A DNA stretch of 64,000 nucleotides, from NCBI RefSeq assembly GCF_009938165.1, contig NZ_AP019649.1:868001-932000 (forward strand). The letters run 5' to 3'. The position numbers and the translations under genes were made by a program. The notes below the pieces were generated by a model. The model had not been told where the DNA came from and made no database searches. It worked only from the letters and a program-made list of their open reading frames with translations. This DNA comes from Vibrio taketomensis. GTDB taxonomy: Bacteria > Pseudomonadota > Gammaproteobacteria > Enterobacterales > Vibrionaceae. Of this stretch, positions 43,066 through 53,782 are shown piece by piece. Within the stretch, counting starts at the first letter, position 1, and the number at the start of each line of letters is the position of its first letter.

Positions 43066-43792
43066 GGCGCTGACCTACGACCAATACGGAAATCATAACA
43101 GCCAACGAGTATTTTTAGAGAAGTACTCGGTGCTAGTTAAGCGTATTGCTCACCACTTGCTTGGCCGATTGCCACCAAGTGTACAGGTTGAAGATCTTAT
43201 CCAAGCGGGAATGATTGGCCTTCTTGAAGCGCAAAAAAATTACGATGGCAGCAAAGGCGCTAGTTTTGAGACCTATGCTGGAATACGCATTCGTGGCGCT
43301 ATGCTCGATGATATTCGTCGAGGAGACTGGGTACCACGTTCTGTGCATAAACACAGCCGTGAAATCAATCAAGCGATCGCGACGCTCGAAGGTCAATTAA
43401 ATCGAGATCCTACGGATTCAGAAGTAGCTAGATTCATAGGAATGTCGCTTGATCAGTATCATACGGTGCTGAGCGACATCAACTGTTCTCGTTTGATAGG
43501 TATTGAAGACCTAGGGGTTTCGGAAGATGTCATTACTTCTGAAGACTCAGATGAAGAAAACACACCATTTCAAGGTGTTGCGGACGAATCCTTTAGAAAA
43601 GCTCTGGTAGATTCGATAAAATCCCTACCCGAGCGTGAAGCGTTGGTTCTTTCTCTTTATTACGATGAAGAACTCAACCTTAAAGAAATCGGTGAAGTTA
43701 TTGGGGTTAGCGAATCACGCGTTAGCCAGATACTTAGCCAATCAATGCAACGTTTACGCACTAAGTTGAGTGCGTGGACAAACCATGACTAG
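43058..43792 (+). CDS. fliA: flagellar sigma factor FliA (sigma-28)
   Basis: FliA directs transcription of late flagellar and chemotaxis genes. The GTG at 43058 was chosen (MNKALTYDQYGNHNSQRV, 244 residues): AGAGGAA lies seven bases upstream and inside flhG, while an adjacent TTG at 43055 is less likely. Region 2 (SFETYAGIRIRGAMLDDIRR) and a region 4 helix-turn-helix (LKEIGEVIGVSESRVSQIL) are clear. Confidence 0.96.
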   Translation: MNKALTYDQYGNHNSQRVFLEKYSVLVKRIAHHLLGRLPPSVQVEDLIQAGMIGLLEAQKNYDGSKGASFETYAGIRIRGAMLDDIRRGDWVPRSVHKHSREINQAIATLEGQLNRDPTDSEVARFIGMSLDQYHTVLSDINCSRLIGIEDLGVSEDVITSEDSDEENTPFQGVADESFRKALVDSIKSLPEREALVLSLYYDEELNLKEIGEVIGVSESRVSQILSQSMQRLRTKLSAWTNHD

Positions 43793-43825
43793 AAATCACT
43801 GACATCATAATCAGTGGAGGCAATT

Positions 43826-44206
43826 TTGAATAAAAACATGAAAATCCTAATTGTTGATGACTTTTCAACAATGCGCCGTATCGTTAAAAACCTACTTCGT
43901 GATTTGGGTTTTAATAACACCCAAGAAGCGGACGATGGTTTAACTGCATTGCCTATGCTCAAGAAGGGCGATTTCGATTTCGTTGTTACCGATTGGAACA
44001 TGCCTGGCATGCAAGGTATCGACCTACTTAAACATATTCGCGCAGACCAAGAGCTGAAGCACCTACCAGTGCTTATGATCACAGCGGAAGCGAAACGCGA
44101 GCAAATCATTGAGGCTGCACAAGCTGGCGTAAATGGCTACATCGTTAAACCATTTACCGCGGCAACGCTAAAAGAGAAATTGGACAAAATCTTTGAGCGT
44201 TTATAG
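43826..44206 (+). CDS. cheY: chemotaxis response regulator CheY
   Basis: Phosphorylated CheY binds FliM and changes flagellar rotation. Three starts are possible: GTG 43814, TTG 43826 and ATG 43838. GGAGG at 43816-43820 lies five bases before the TTG, so TTG was chosen (126 residues). The acid pocket (D11, D12), the phospho-acceptor D56 in VVTDWNMPG, the [10 protein letters not shown] threonine-alanine switch region and the VKPF lysine are all present. It corresponds to the motility-relevant CheY-3 of V. cholerae. Confidence 0.95.
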   Translation: MNKNMKILIVDDFSTMRRIVKNLLRDLGFNNTQEADDGLTALPMLKKGDFDFVVTDWNMPGMQGIDLLKHIRADQELKHLPVLMITAEAKREQIIEAAQAGVNGYIVKPFTAATLKEKLDKIFERL

Positions 44207-44248
44207 TCAATTTATTGACTATTTGATTGAGTGCAAAAGGCCGTAGGA

Positions 44249-44971
44249 ATGATCTCATTAGAACAGGCAAAACAACTCGTAGAGCTTTTAGAAAGTGGTA
44301 AGCAGCAAGACGCAGACGAACTCATAAAAGGTATTTATGACATTTCGCGTGAGCCAGTTTTACAAGAAATTGGCGCGTTGACGCGTGACTTACGTGAATC
44401 ATTGAAACAATTTCATTTAGATGAACGCATTGCAGTTTTAGCCAATGACGAAATCCCAGACGCACGGGATCGCCTCCAATACGTAATTGAAAAAACGGAA
44501 GTTGCAGCGAATACAACCATGGACGCCGTTGATCGCTGTATGCCGATTGCTGATAGCCTTCACGAAGGGTTACTTCAAGTTAGACCTCAATGGAATGAAC
44601 TGATGCATGGCAAAATCGATTTGACAGAGTTTAAAGCGCTCTGTCATCGAATAGATGCGCTGCTGGGTCAGGTTGAAGGGAATAGCAGTGAATTACGCAG
44701 TTTGTTAACCGATATTTTGATGGCTCAAGGTTTTCAAGATTTAACCGGTCAAATCATTGGTCGAGTTATTGAGCTAGTTAACGAAGTTGAAATGCGACTC
44801 ATTGATATTCTTACTGTTTTTGGTGAAAATCACCTAAACGAAGATATATCCGATAACAAGAAAAAAGCGTCAACTGAAGCTGAGGGGCCAATCATCAACC
44901 CTCGCGAAAGAGATGACGCGGTTTCATCACAAGACGAAGTCGACGACTTACTCTCCAGTCTTGGGTTATAG
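44249..44971 (+). CDS. cheZ: CheY-P phosphatase CheZ
   Basis: CheZ dephosphorylates CheY-P. From ATG 44249 (MISLEQAKQLVELLE) it has 240 residues; a GTG at 44231 would add six. The phosphatase glutamine lies in MAQGFQDLTGQIIGRVI (about residues 158-174). The C-terminus SQDEVDDLLSSLGL is the CheY-tethering helix, matching the E. coli CheZ end. It lies between cheY and cheA. Confidence 0.95.
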   Translation: MISLEQAKQLVELLESGKQQDADELIKGIYDISREPVLQEIGALTRDLRESLKQFHLDERIAVLANDEIPDARDRLQYVIEKTEVAANTTMDAVDRCMPIADSLHEGLLQVRPQWNELMHGKIDLTEFKALCHRIDALLGQVEGNSSELRSLLTDILMAQGFQDLTGQIIGRVIELVNEVEMRLIDILTVFGENHLNEDISDNKKKASTEAEGPIINPRERDDAVSSQDEVDDLLSSLGL

Positions 44972-44980
44972 AGGTTACAT

Positions 44981-47161
44981 ATGAGCTATGAATTAGACGA
45001 AGATATTCTCCAGGACTTCTTAGTTGAGGCGGGTGAAATTCTCGAGTTGCTTTCTGAGCAGCTGGTTGAACTCGAAAACAATCCCAATGATAGGGACTTA
45101 CTCAACGCTATCTTCCGCGGTTTCCACACTGTAAAAGGTGGCGCAGGTTTCTTAAGCTTGGGCGAGCTTGTTGATACCTGTCATGGTGCTGAAAACGTGT
45201 TTGATATTTTGCGCAATGGTCAGCGTGAAGTGACAGCAAGTTTAATGGATACCATGCTCAAAGCACTGGATACCGTTAATTCACAGTTCCAAGCGGTACA
45301 AGACCGTGAACCTTTAGAGCCAGCGAACCAATCGTTATTGGATGAATTACATCGCTTAAGCAAGCCAGGCGCAGATGAAGAAGTTGTTGTAGCTTCGATT
45401 GAACCAGCGGTGGTTGTCTCTGAACCAGCCGTTGACATTGAGCCTGCGCCTGTCGCTTCTAGTACCCATGTTGATGTGGGCTCTATTGATGAAATTACGC
45501 AAGATGAATTCGAAAAATTGCTGGATGAGTTGCATGGGGTTGGTGCTGCGCCAAGTAGTGCAAAACCTGCGCCTGTAGCTCCAGCTGCGCCAGCTTTTGA
45601 AGAAAGCGGTGATATTACAGACGACGAATTTGAGAAGTTACTTGATGAGTTGCACGGCATTGGTAAAGCGCCTGGTAAAGATGTACCGGCAGCCCCTGTA
45701 GAACCAACGCCACAAGCTAACTTAATGAGTGCTTCTGATGAAGATTTGATGACTGATGACGAGTTTGAAAAATTACTCGATCAATTGCATGGTCAAGGTA
45801 AAGGCCCAAGTGCAGAAGAGCTGGAATTAGCGACCAAGCCTGCGGCGATGAATATCGAAACCATTGCTACGCCGCCACCAATTTCAGCGCCGACACCAGC
45901 ACCAATGGCTGCACCAAAAGAAACATCGACCGTTCCAGCAAAGAAAGAAGCAAGTGCACCGGTACCGGCTAAAAAGCCGCAAGCAGAAGCGACAGTACGC
46001 GTAGATACTTCAACACTCGATGTCATCATGAATATGGTGGGTGAGCTAGTGTTGGTACGTAACCGCCTACTTAGCTTAGGTTTAAACAGCAACGACGAAG
46101 AAATGTCAAAAGCTGTGGCTAACTTAGATGTGGTGACGGCAGATCTGCAAGGCGCTGTGATGAAAACGCGCATGCAGCCAATCAAAAAAGTGTTTGGCCG
46201 TTTCCCACGAGTAGTACGTGACCTTGCGCGCAGCTTGAACAAAGACATCACGCTGGAAATGCGTGGTGAAGAGACCGATCTTGATAAAAACTTGGTTGAA
46301 GCACTGGCGGATCCATTGATCCACTTAGTGCGTAACTCAGTTGACCACGGTATTGAGATGCCGGAAGAGCGTGTAAAAGCGGGCAAATCTCGTACTGGTA
46401 AAGTGATTTTATCAGCATCACAAGAAGGTGATCATATCGAACTCGCTATCGTTGATGACGGTGCAGGTATGAACCCGGATGTGTTGCGTGGTATTGCGGT
46501 AAAACGTGGCATGATGGATGAAGATGCTGCCTCACGCTTAACCGATAAAGAGTGCTTTAATCTGATCTTTATGCCTGGCTTCTCGAGCAAAGAGAAGATT
46601 TCAGATATCTCTGGTCGCGGTGTGGGTATGGATGTGGTGAAGACTGCAATTAATACCCTAAACGGCTCGATTGATATCGATTCACAAATGGGTAAAGGCA
46701 CCCAAATCACGATTAAAGTACCACTGACATTGGCGATTCTACCAACGCTAATGGTCGGCATCGGCGGGCATCCTTTCGCCTTGCCACTCGCGAGTGTTAA
46801 TGAAATTTTCCATTTGGATTTGAGTCGTACCAACGTGGTTGATGGCCAGTTGACCATCATTGTGCGTGATAAATCTATCCCACTATTCTACTTGCAGAAT
46901 TGGTTGTCGCCTCGTGGCACGAAAGTTGAGCAACGCAAAGGCCACGGCCATGTTGTTATTGTTCAGTTGGGCAGTCAGCGCGTTGGTTTTGTGGTTGATA
47001 CCTTAATTGGCCAAGAAGAAGTGGTGATTAAGCCGCTGGATAATCTGCTGCAAGGTACACCGGGTATGGCGGGTGCAACGATCACAAGTGATGGTCATAT
47101 TGCTTTGATTTTGGATGTGCCTGATCTACTAAAACGTTACGCAGCAGCATCTCGAATCTAA
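44981..47161 (+). CDS. cheA: chemotaxis histidine kinase CheA
   Basis: CheA is the array kinase that phosphorylates CheY and CheB. The 726 residues contain a P1 HPt domain with H49 in RGFHTVKGGAGF, dimerisation P3 (about 340-400), ATP-binding P4 (about 410-580; EALADPLIHLVRNSVDHGIE, DDGAGM) and CheW-like P5. In place of an obvious folded P2 domain, a Pro/Ala-rich linker carries three near-identical motifs, [TQ/TD]DEFEKLLD[EQ]LHG, at residues 173-186, 213-226 and 258-271. These resemble FliM/CheZ CheY-binding peptides; in Vibrio this general area also contains the part that binds ParP. The role of the repeats here is inferred. Confidence 0.96.
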   Translation: MSYELDEDILQDFLVEAGEILELLSEQLVELENNPNDRDLLNAIFRGFHTVKGGAGFLSLGELVDTCHGAENVFDILRNGQREVTASLMDTMLKALDTVNSQFQAVQDREPLEPANQSLLDELHRLSKPGADEEVVVASIEPAVVVSEPAVDIEPAPVASSTHVDVGSIDEITQDEFEKLLDELHGVGAAPSSAKPAPVAPAAPAFEESGDITDDEFEKLLDELHGIGKAPGKDVPAAPVEPTPQANLMSASDEDLMTDDEFEKLLDQLHGQGKGPSAEELELATKPAAMNIETIATPPPISAPTPAPMAAPKETSTVPAKKEASAPVPAKKPQAEATVRVDTSTLDVIMNMVGELVLVRNRLLSLGLNSNDEEMSKAVANLDVVTADLQGAVMKTRMQPIKKVFGRFPRVVRDLARSLNKDITLEMRGEETDLDKNLVEALADPLIHLVRNSVDHGIEMPEERVKAGKSRTGKVILSASQEGDHIELAIVDDGAGMNPDVLRGIAVKRGMMDEDAASRLTDKECFNLIFMPGFSSKEKISDISGRGVGMDVVKTAINTLNGSIDIDSQMGKGTQITIKVPLTLAILPTLMVGIGGHPFALPLASVNEIFHLDLSRTNVVDGQLTIIVRDKSIPLFYLQNWLSPRGTKVEQRKGHGHVVIVQLGSQRVGFVVDTLIGQEEVVIKPLDNLLQGTPGMAGATITSDGHIALILDVPDLLKRYAAASRI

Positions 47162-47187
47162 ATCGTTGAATATTAAAAAGGGAAAAC

Positions 47188-48324
47188 ATGGCAATACGAG
47201 TTTTAGTCGTTGACGATTCGAGTTTTTTCCGTCGCCGAGTGAGTGAAATCATTAACTCGGACGCACGTTTAGAGGTCGTAGATGTTGCGGTAAATGGTAA
47301 AGAGGCGGTTGAGAAAGCGCTTAAGATCAAACCCGATGTGATCACCATGGATATTGAGATGCCGGTCATGGACGGCATCACTGCAGTGCGCGAGATTATG
47401 GCGTCGAATCCAATCCCGATTCTAATGTTTTCGTCACTTACTCACGATGGTGCAAAAGCTACATTAGATGCACTTGATGCTGGCGCATTAGATTTTCTAC
47501 CGAAGAAGTTCGAGGATATCGCGCGCAATCGTGATGAGGCGGTCAGCCTGCTGCAGCAACGAGTGATTCAAATCGCTTCGCGCCGCAGTTTTATGCGTCG
47601 TCCACTGATTGCTCGTACTACGACTTCGTCGGTTGAGCGAACCACGACTCGCACACCGGCTACCACATTGCAGCGTCAAACAAGTGTGCGCTCTGCGACA
47701 GCGGCGCCAGCCGTGACACCAAATGTGCGTTTTAAGCCGACAGGTAAAAAATATCAACTGACTGCTATTGGCACTTCAACAGGCGGCCCTGTTGCGCTAC
47801 AGAAAATTTTGACCAATTTGCCAGTCAATTACCCGCATCCTATTTTGTTGATCCAACATATGCCAGCCACCTTTACGGCGGCTTTTGCTAGCCGTTTAGA
47901 CTCGCTATGCAAAATTGAGGTCAAAGAAGCGACCGATGGCGATATCTTAAAAGCCGGTGTGGCTTATTTGGCGCCGGGCGGTAAACAAATGATGATCGAA
48001 GGGCGTCCTGGTAGTGCTAAGTTGCGCATCATCGATGGTGGTGAACGCATGAACTACAAGCCATGTGTTGATGTGACATTTGGCAGCGCAGCAAAAATTT
48101 ATTCCGATAAAGTATTATCGATGGTGCTGACGGGTATGGGCGCCGATGGCCGAGAAGGTGCACGTATGCTGAAAAATGCCGGTGCGACGATCTGGGCGCA
48201 AGATGAAGAAAGCTGTGTGGTATATGGTATGCCTCAAGCAGTGGCGAAAGAGGGAATTTCTTCTGAAGATCTACCTCTAGAGCGCATTGCTGAACGTATG
48301 CTGGTAGAAGTAGGCCTAGCGTAG
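47188..48324 (+). CDS. cheB: chemotaxis methylesterase CheB
   Basis: CheB removes methyl groups from chemoreceptors when phosphorylated by CheA. The 378 residues have a receiver domain (D9, D10, phospho-D55 in [13 protein letters not shown]), a Thr/Arg-rich linker (about 130-185), and an esterase domain with the catalytic triad in TSTGGP (Ser), [10 protein letters not shown] (His) and [10 protein letters not shown] (Asp). Confidence 0.95.
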   Translation: MAIRVLVVDDSSFFRRRVSEIINSDARLEVVDVAVNGKEAVEKALKIKPDVITMDIEMPVMDGITAVREIMASNPIPILMFSSLTHDGAKATLDALDAGALDFLPKKFEDIARNRDEAVSLLQQRVIQIASRRSFMRRPLIARTTTSSVERTTTRTPATTLQRQTSVRSATAAPAVTPNVRFKPTGKKYQLTAIGTSTGGPVALQKILTNLPVNYPHPILLIQHMPATFTAAFASRLDSLCKIEVKEATDGDILKAGVAYLAPGGKQMMIEGRPGSAKLRIIDGGERMNYKPCVDVTFGSAAKIYSDKVLSMVLTGMGADGREGARMLKNAGATIWAQDEESCVVYGMPQAVAKEGISSEDLPLERIAERMLVEVGLA

Positions 48325-48334
48325 GGGTAAGGCT

Positions 48335-49103
48335 ATGATCGTTTGGAGTATCGCGAATCAAAAGGGTGGCGTAGGCAAGACGACAACGACCATTACACTG
48401 GCAGGTTTGCTGAGTAAACAAGGCAAAAAAGTACTGTTAGTCGATACCGACCCTCATGGCTCTTTGACAACCTACTTGGGCTACGATTCAGACAATGTAC
48501 CATCAAGCTTGTTTGATCTGTTCCAGATTAAAGAGTTCAGTGAGCATACTGTTTTACCGCTGATCATGAACAGTGAGATTCCAGGGATTGATATTATTCC
48601 GGCTCACATGTCTTTAGCGACGTTAGACCGAGTTATGGGTAATCGCAGTGGCATGGGATTGATCTTAAAGCGCGCTTTGATGGCGATTAAAAACCATTAC
48701 GATTACGTATTGATCGATTGTCCACCCATTCTTGGCGTGATGATGGTCAATGCGCTGGCGGCCAGTCATCGCATCCTGATCCCTGTGCAAACAGAGTTTC
48801 TGGCGATGAAAGGCTTAGAACGTATGGTTCGTACGCTGGCGATCATGCAAAAGTCGCGCAATAAGGCGTTTAAAGTGACGATCGTACCGACCATGTATGA
48901 CAAACGCACACGAGCATCTTTAGAAACACTGCAACAGTTAAAAAGAGATTATCCAAATCAAGTTTGGTCATCTGCCGTGCCGATTGACACCAAATTTAGA
49001 GATGCCAGTTTAAAACGCTTGCCAGTTTCACACTTTGCTTCCGGCAGTCGTGGCGTATTCGCCTATAAACAGCTTCTGTTACACCTTGAGAGGCTCGCAT
49101 TTG

Positions 49104-49111
<8 letters not shown>
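48335..49111 (+). CDS. parC: ParA-like ATPase ParC for chemotaxis array positioning
   Basis: A 258-residue ParA/MinD-type ATPase. The deviant Walker A KGGVGKTTTTITLAGLL is at the N-terminus, with Walker B VLIDCPPILGVM. Between cheB and the parP/cheW genes, this is the Vibrio ParC, which binds HubP at the pole and recruits ParP with the chemotaxis arrays. It is unrelated to topoisomerase IV ParC. It overlaps parP by eight bases. Confidence 0.93.
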
Positions 49112-50122
<1,011 letters not shown>

Positions 50123-50156
50123 ATATGTGCCCGTAAAGGCTTAGAGAGGAAAAGGT

Positions 50157-50651
50157 ATGTCTCAAATTAGCGAAGTCGAAGTGAGAAAAGACCAGTTAAA
50201 TGACGAGGTACTTCAGTGGGTAACATTCCAACTGGAAGACGAAACATACGGCATTAACGTAATGCAAGTGCGTGAAGTGCTGCGTTATACCGAAATTGCA
50301 CCAGTACCAGGCGCGCCTGATTATGTTCTAGGCATTATCAACTTACGTGGCAATGTGGTTACCGTGATCGACACGCGCTCGCGTTTTGGTTTGGTAGAAG
50401 GCGAGATCTCTGATAACACGCGTATTATCGTAATTGAATCAGAGCACCAAGTGATTGGTATTTTGGTGGATAGCGTAGCTGAGGTGGTTTACCTACGTTC
50501 GTCTGAAATCGACACCACACCAAGCGTGGGTACTGACGAAAGTGCGAAATTCATCCAAGGCGTGAGCAACCGCGAAGGTAAACTATTGATTCTGGTTGAC
50601 CTAAATAAGCTTCTCTCTGATGAAGAATGGGATGAAATGGCTCATCTATAA
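50157..50651 (+). CDS. cheW: chemotaxis coupling protein CheW
   Basis: CheW couples receptors to CheA. The 164 residues form one CheW domain, with VTFQLEDETYGINVMQVREVLRY opening it and INLRGNVVTVIDTRSRFG in the middle. AGAGAGGAAAAGG precedes the ATG. Its stop overlaps the next gene by one base. Confidence 0.95.
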   Translation: MSQISEVEVRKDQLNDEVLQWVTFQLEDETYGINVMQVREVLRYTEIAPVPGAPDYVLGIINLRGNVVTVIDTRSRFGLVEGEISDNTRIIVIESEHQVIGILVDSVAEVVYLRSSEIDTTPSVGTDESAKFIQGVSNREGKLLILVDLNKLLSDEEWDEMAHL

Positions 50652-51139
50652 TGGATACCAGTTTGATTCTTAGTACCCCTGTTTTAGCTGGTGTGACTGC
50701 TTTTTTACTGCTGGTGTTCTTGATTGGCATGATGCGCTTAAAAAGAGCACAACGACTAGCAGCGGAGCAGGTTCGCCAGCAACATCGTCTTTTAGATAGA
50801 GAGTTGCAAAAGTCTAATAAGCAATTGTTAGAAGTGCGCTCGGTCGTTGTTGGGCTTGGGCAAAAAGTGAATGAACAAGAAGACATTATTCGTCATTTGT
50901 TAGAAAGAATTAAAGATCTTGAACAAGCGGATGGTGATGGCCGATTGTATTCACGTGCCACCAAAATGGTACAGCTGGGAGCTGATATTAACGAACTGAT
51001 TCAAGAGTGCGAATTGCCGAAGGCAGAAGCCGAGCTGATGATGTCGTTGCAAAACAAATTATCAGGCAGGGAAAAGATCCCACCGTTGGAAGGCTCTCCT
51101 GATCAAACCTTTAGACGTCAACGTTCTAAATCGTCTTAA
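50651..51139 (+). CDS. DUF2802 membrane-anchored coiled-coil protein
   Basis: The 162 residues comprise an N-terminal membrane segment (TPVLAGVTAFLLLVFLIGMM), a coiled coil (about 30-95) and a C-terminal helical DUF2802 part with ATKMVQLGADINELIQECEL. It is always found at the end of the Vibrio/Pseudomonas flagellar-chemotaxis operon, just after cheW. Its function is unknown; a link to motility is inferred from position. Confidence 0.88.
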   Translation: MDTSLILSTPVLAGVTAFLLLVFLIGMMRLKRAQRLAAEQVRQQHRLLDRELQKSNKQLLEVRSVVVGLGQKVNEQEDIIRHLLERIKDLEQADGDGRLYSRATKMVQLGADINELIQECELPKAEAELMMSLQNKLSGREKIPPLEGSPDQTFRRQRSKSS

Positions 51140-51153
51140 AACTCTTTGTCTTC

Positions 51154-51180
51154 AAAAGGATGCGTTATGCATCCTTTTTC
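51154..51180 (+). terminator. terminator of the flhA-che-DUF2802 operon
   Basis: AAAAGGATGC / GCATCCTTTT with loop GTTAT is followed by T. Confidence 0.88.
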
Positions 51181-51422
51181 AATTTTGGGTGCCACTACCC
51201 GATACTTTACCTCTTGCATATTCATCTGTTGACTTAATTCAATCTTATTTTCGATAATCCATTGAGTTATTAATGATTATGGATGTAAAGTGCTAATTTA
51301 TTTAATTGTTGTTAATTGTTAACAGTTTCTTACGTACTTTCGTGATTCGTAAAGCTCATTCACTATGTTGTAGAAATTAGGCTGTGTTAATATATCCGCC
51401 TGAATCTTTATTTTGGTTGCTG

Positions 51423-52043
51423 ATGCTAGAAGTAAAACAATTAACTGCCATTCGTGATGAAAGAATTCTCTTTGAGGCCCTGTCTTTTGCGATAGACAGT
51501 GGTGAATTAGTTCAAATTGAAGGACGTAATGGCACTGGCAAGACGACCTTGCTGCGAATCATTGCCGGATTGGGCGATCGTGATGAAGGTGAGATTTTTT
51601 GGAACAACGAAAACGTTGCCTCTAATCGCGATGCGTTTCATCAAGACTTGCTATTTCTTGGTCACCAAACTGGTGTGAAGCGTGAATTAACCGCTTATGA
51701 GAATCTCCGTTTTTATGTTTCGATTCACGCTCAGCAATCGGTAGATAAAGAAACGATTTATCAAGCGCTACTTAAAGTTGGGTTAGCTGGTCGAGAAGAT
51801 GTTCCGGTTGCGCAGTTATCGGCAGGCCAACAGCGCCGTGTTGCGTTGGCTCGCTTGTGGTTAAGTAAGCATAAACTTTGGATTCTCGATGAACCGTTGA
51901 CTGCAATTGATAAGCAGGGCGTTAAAGTGCTTGAGTCACTGTTTCAGCAACATGCAGAACAAGGTGGAATTGTGGTTTTAACCACGCACCAAGACATGTT
52001 TGCAGACAATCCAAAACTACGAAAAATTAAGCTAGGTGGTTAA
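51423..52043 (+). CDS. ccmA: heme exporter ATP-binding protein CcmA
   Basis: CcmA is the ATPase of the CcmABCD complex that releases heme-loaded CcmE during cytochrome c maturation. The ATG at 51423 ([18 protein letters not shown]) fits the family (206 residues). Walker A is [14 protein letters not shown], the signature is [16 protein letters not shown], and Walker B is [12 protein letters not shown]. It is the first gene of a nine-gene ccm operon. A GTTAATTGTTAAC sequence at 51311-51323 upstream vaguely recalls ArcA sites. Confidence 0.96.
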   Translation: MLEVKQLTAIRDERILFEALSFAIDSGELVQIEGRNGTGKTTLLRIIAGLGDRDEGEIFWNNENVASNRDAFHQDLLFLGHQTGVKRELTAYENLRFYVSIHAQQSVDKETIYQALLKVGLAGREDVPVAQLSAGQQRRVALARLWLSKHKLWILDEPLTAIDKQGVKVLESLFQQHAEQGGIVVLTTHQDMFADNPKLRKIKLGG

Positions 52044-52045
52044 CA

Positions 52046-52714
52046 ATGTTGGCAATTATGAACAATATTATTCGCCGAGAATTGTTGATCGCTTACCGAC
52101 GCCAAGCGGACGTACTTAACCCACTGTGGTTTTTTATCATCGTGATCACGTTGTTTCCGTTGAGTATTGGTCCTGAGCCAAACCTTCTTGCGCGCATTGC
52201 GGCAGGGATTGTTTGGGTTGCTGCGCTGCTATCTGCCTTGTTGTCTTTAGAACGACTATTTCGTGATGACTACCAAGATGGCGCACTAGAGCAAATGATG
52301 CTGATGCCAATACCATTGCCGCTAGTGGTGATGTCAAAAGTGATCGCACATTGGTTATTAACTGGTTTGCCATTGATCGTTATCAGCCCACTGTTAGCGA
52401 TTTTGTTGTCACTGGACTTCAATACTTGGTTGGCGGTGGTGCTAACCTTGTTGGTAGGTACGCCAACATTAAGTTTTATCGGTGCAATTGGCGTTGCGTT
52501 GACCGTTGGTTTGCAAAAGGGTGGGGTGCTGTTGAGTTTACTTATTCTGCCGCTTTATATACCAATTTTGATCTTTGCCACATCCGCGATTGATGCTGCC
52601 TCACTAGGTATGGCGTATAACGGACAACTGGCAATTTTAGGCGCAATGTTAATGGGGGCATTAACCTTAACCCCGTTTGCAATTAGTGCTGCATTGCGCG
52701 TAAGTGTTAATTGA
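52046..52714 (+). CDS. ccmB: heme exporter permease CcmB
   Basis: CcmB is the six-span membrane partner of CcmA. The 222 residues include the typical NPLWFFIIVITLFPLSIGPEP and GGVLLSLLILPLYIPILIF segments. A second ATG four codons in could also be the start. A 106-base gap precedes ccmC, the only notable break in the operon. Confidence 0.96.
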   Translation: MLAIMNNIIRRELLIAYRRQADVLNPLWFFIIVITLFPLSIGPEPNLLARIAAGIVWVAALLSALLSLERLFRDDYQDGALEQMMLMPIPLPLVVMSKVIAHWLLTGLPLIVISPLLAILLSLDFNTWLAVVLTLLVGTPTLSFIGAIGVALTVGLQKGGVLLSLLILPLYIPILIFATSAIDAASLGMAYNGQLAILGAMLMGALTLTPFAISAALRVSVN

Positions 52715-52820
52715 TTGTTTTCGATCAAGCACGAAATTTTCCCAGAATATAAATTACAACACGAAAAAATACCAAGAGCGCTGCGACTTGGTTACTAATG
52801 AAGTAAGAGTGAGACCGACA

Positions 52821-53573
52821 ATGTGGAAATGGCTCCATCCATATGCCAAGCCTGAATCAGCCTATCGTCTATGCGGTAAGCTATTGCCTTGGTTTTCAAT
52901 TTTAGCCTTTGCCTGCCTATCTATTGGCACTGTTTGGGGCTTGGCTTTTGCACCTTCTGATTATCAGCAGGGTGACAGTTTCCGTATTATTTACATTCAT
53001 GTCCCATCGGCGATTTGGTCTATGGGTGTTTACATGTCAATGGCGATAGCAGCGTTTATCGGCTTGGTATGGCAAATCCGTATCTCAGATATGGCAGCAT
53101 TGGCGATGGCACCCATTGGTGCAGTATTCACCTTCATTGCTCTGCTAACGGGTGCAATTTGGGGTAAGCCGATGTGGGGCGCTTGGTGGGTGTGGGATGC
53201 ACGCCTTACCTCAGAATTGATCCTGCTTTTCCTATACTTGGGTGTGATTGCGCTATACCACGCATTTGATGACCAAAAAACGGCCGCGAAAGCCGCGGGT
53301 ATTTTGGCGATTGTCGGTGTAATTAACCTACCGATTATTCACTTCTCAGTAGAGTGGTGGAACACCCTTCACCAAGGTGCGACGATCACTAAATTCGCTA
53401 AGCCATCGATCTCAAATGACATGTTATGGCCATTGCTGCTGAACATCTTTGGTTTTGCTTTCTTCTTTGGTGCACTGACCTTGGTTCGTTTACGTAATGA
53501 AATTATTAGCAAAGAAAGTCATCGCCCATGGGTGATCGAGTTGTCTTCACGTTTGGCTCAAAGAGGTAACTAA
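52821..53573 (+). CDS. ccmC: heme transporter/chaperone loader CcmC
   Basis: CcmC attaches heme to CcmE. The ATG at 52821 (MWKWLHPYAKPESAYRLCG) was chosen over the long open frame from 52704; the protein has 250 residues and six membrane segments. The WWD heme-handling motif is GAWWVWDARLTSELILL, flanked by histidines in IYIHVPSAIW and IIHFSVEWWNTLHQG. Confidence 0.96.
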   Translation: MWKWLHPYAKPESAYRLCGKLLPWFSILAFACLSIGTVWGLAFAPSDYQQGDSFRIIYIHVPSAIWSMGVYMSMAIAAFIGLVWQIRISDMAALAMAPIGAVFTFIALLTGAIWGKPMWGAWWVWDARLTSELILLFLYLGVIALYHAFDDQKTAAKAAGILAIVGVINLPIIHFSVEWWNTLHQGATITKFAKPSISNDMLWPLLLNIFGFAFFFGALTLVRLRNEIISKESHRPWVIELSSRLAQRGN

Positions 53574-53575
53574 CG

Positions 53576-53782
53576 ATGCATTTTGAATCTTTGGGTGAGC
53601 TATTTGCGATGGGCGGTTATGCGGGCTACGTATGGAGCGCCTTTGGTATTACCTTTTTCGTGATGATTGCATTGCTTGTCAGCAGTGTGCGTCGTCATAA
53701 ATCACTATTGAATGAAGTTCAGAATAAAGTGGCACGTCAAGCTCGTATTGAAGCTGCTAAAAATATGGAGAACACGTTATGA
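53576..53782 (+). CDS. ccmD: heme exporter small subunit CcmD
   Basis: A 68-residue single-span protein ([22 protein letters not shown]) with a basic tail, stabilising CcmABC and needed for release of holo-CcmE. It overlaps ccmE by four bases. Confidence 0.93.
   Translation: MHFESLGELFAMGGYAGYVWSAFGITFFVMIALLVSSVRRHKSLLNEVQNKVARQARIEAAKNMENTL

Noticed and set aside
52704..52820. N-terminal extension of CcmC
   Set aside because: The extra 39 residues have no family match; the ATG at 52821 has a GAG signal and the typical N-terminus.
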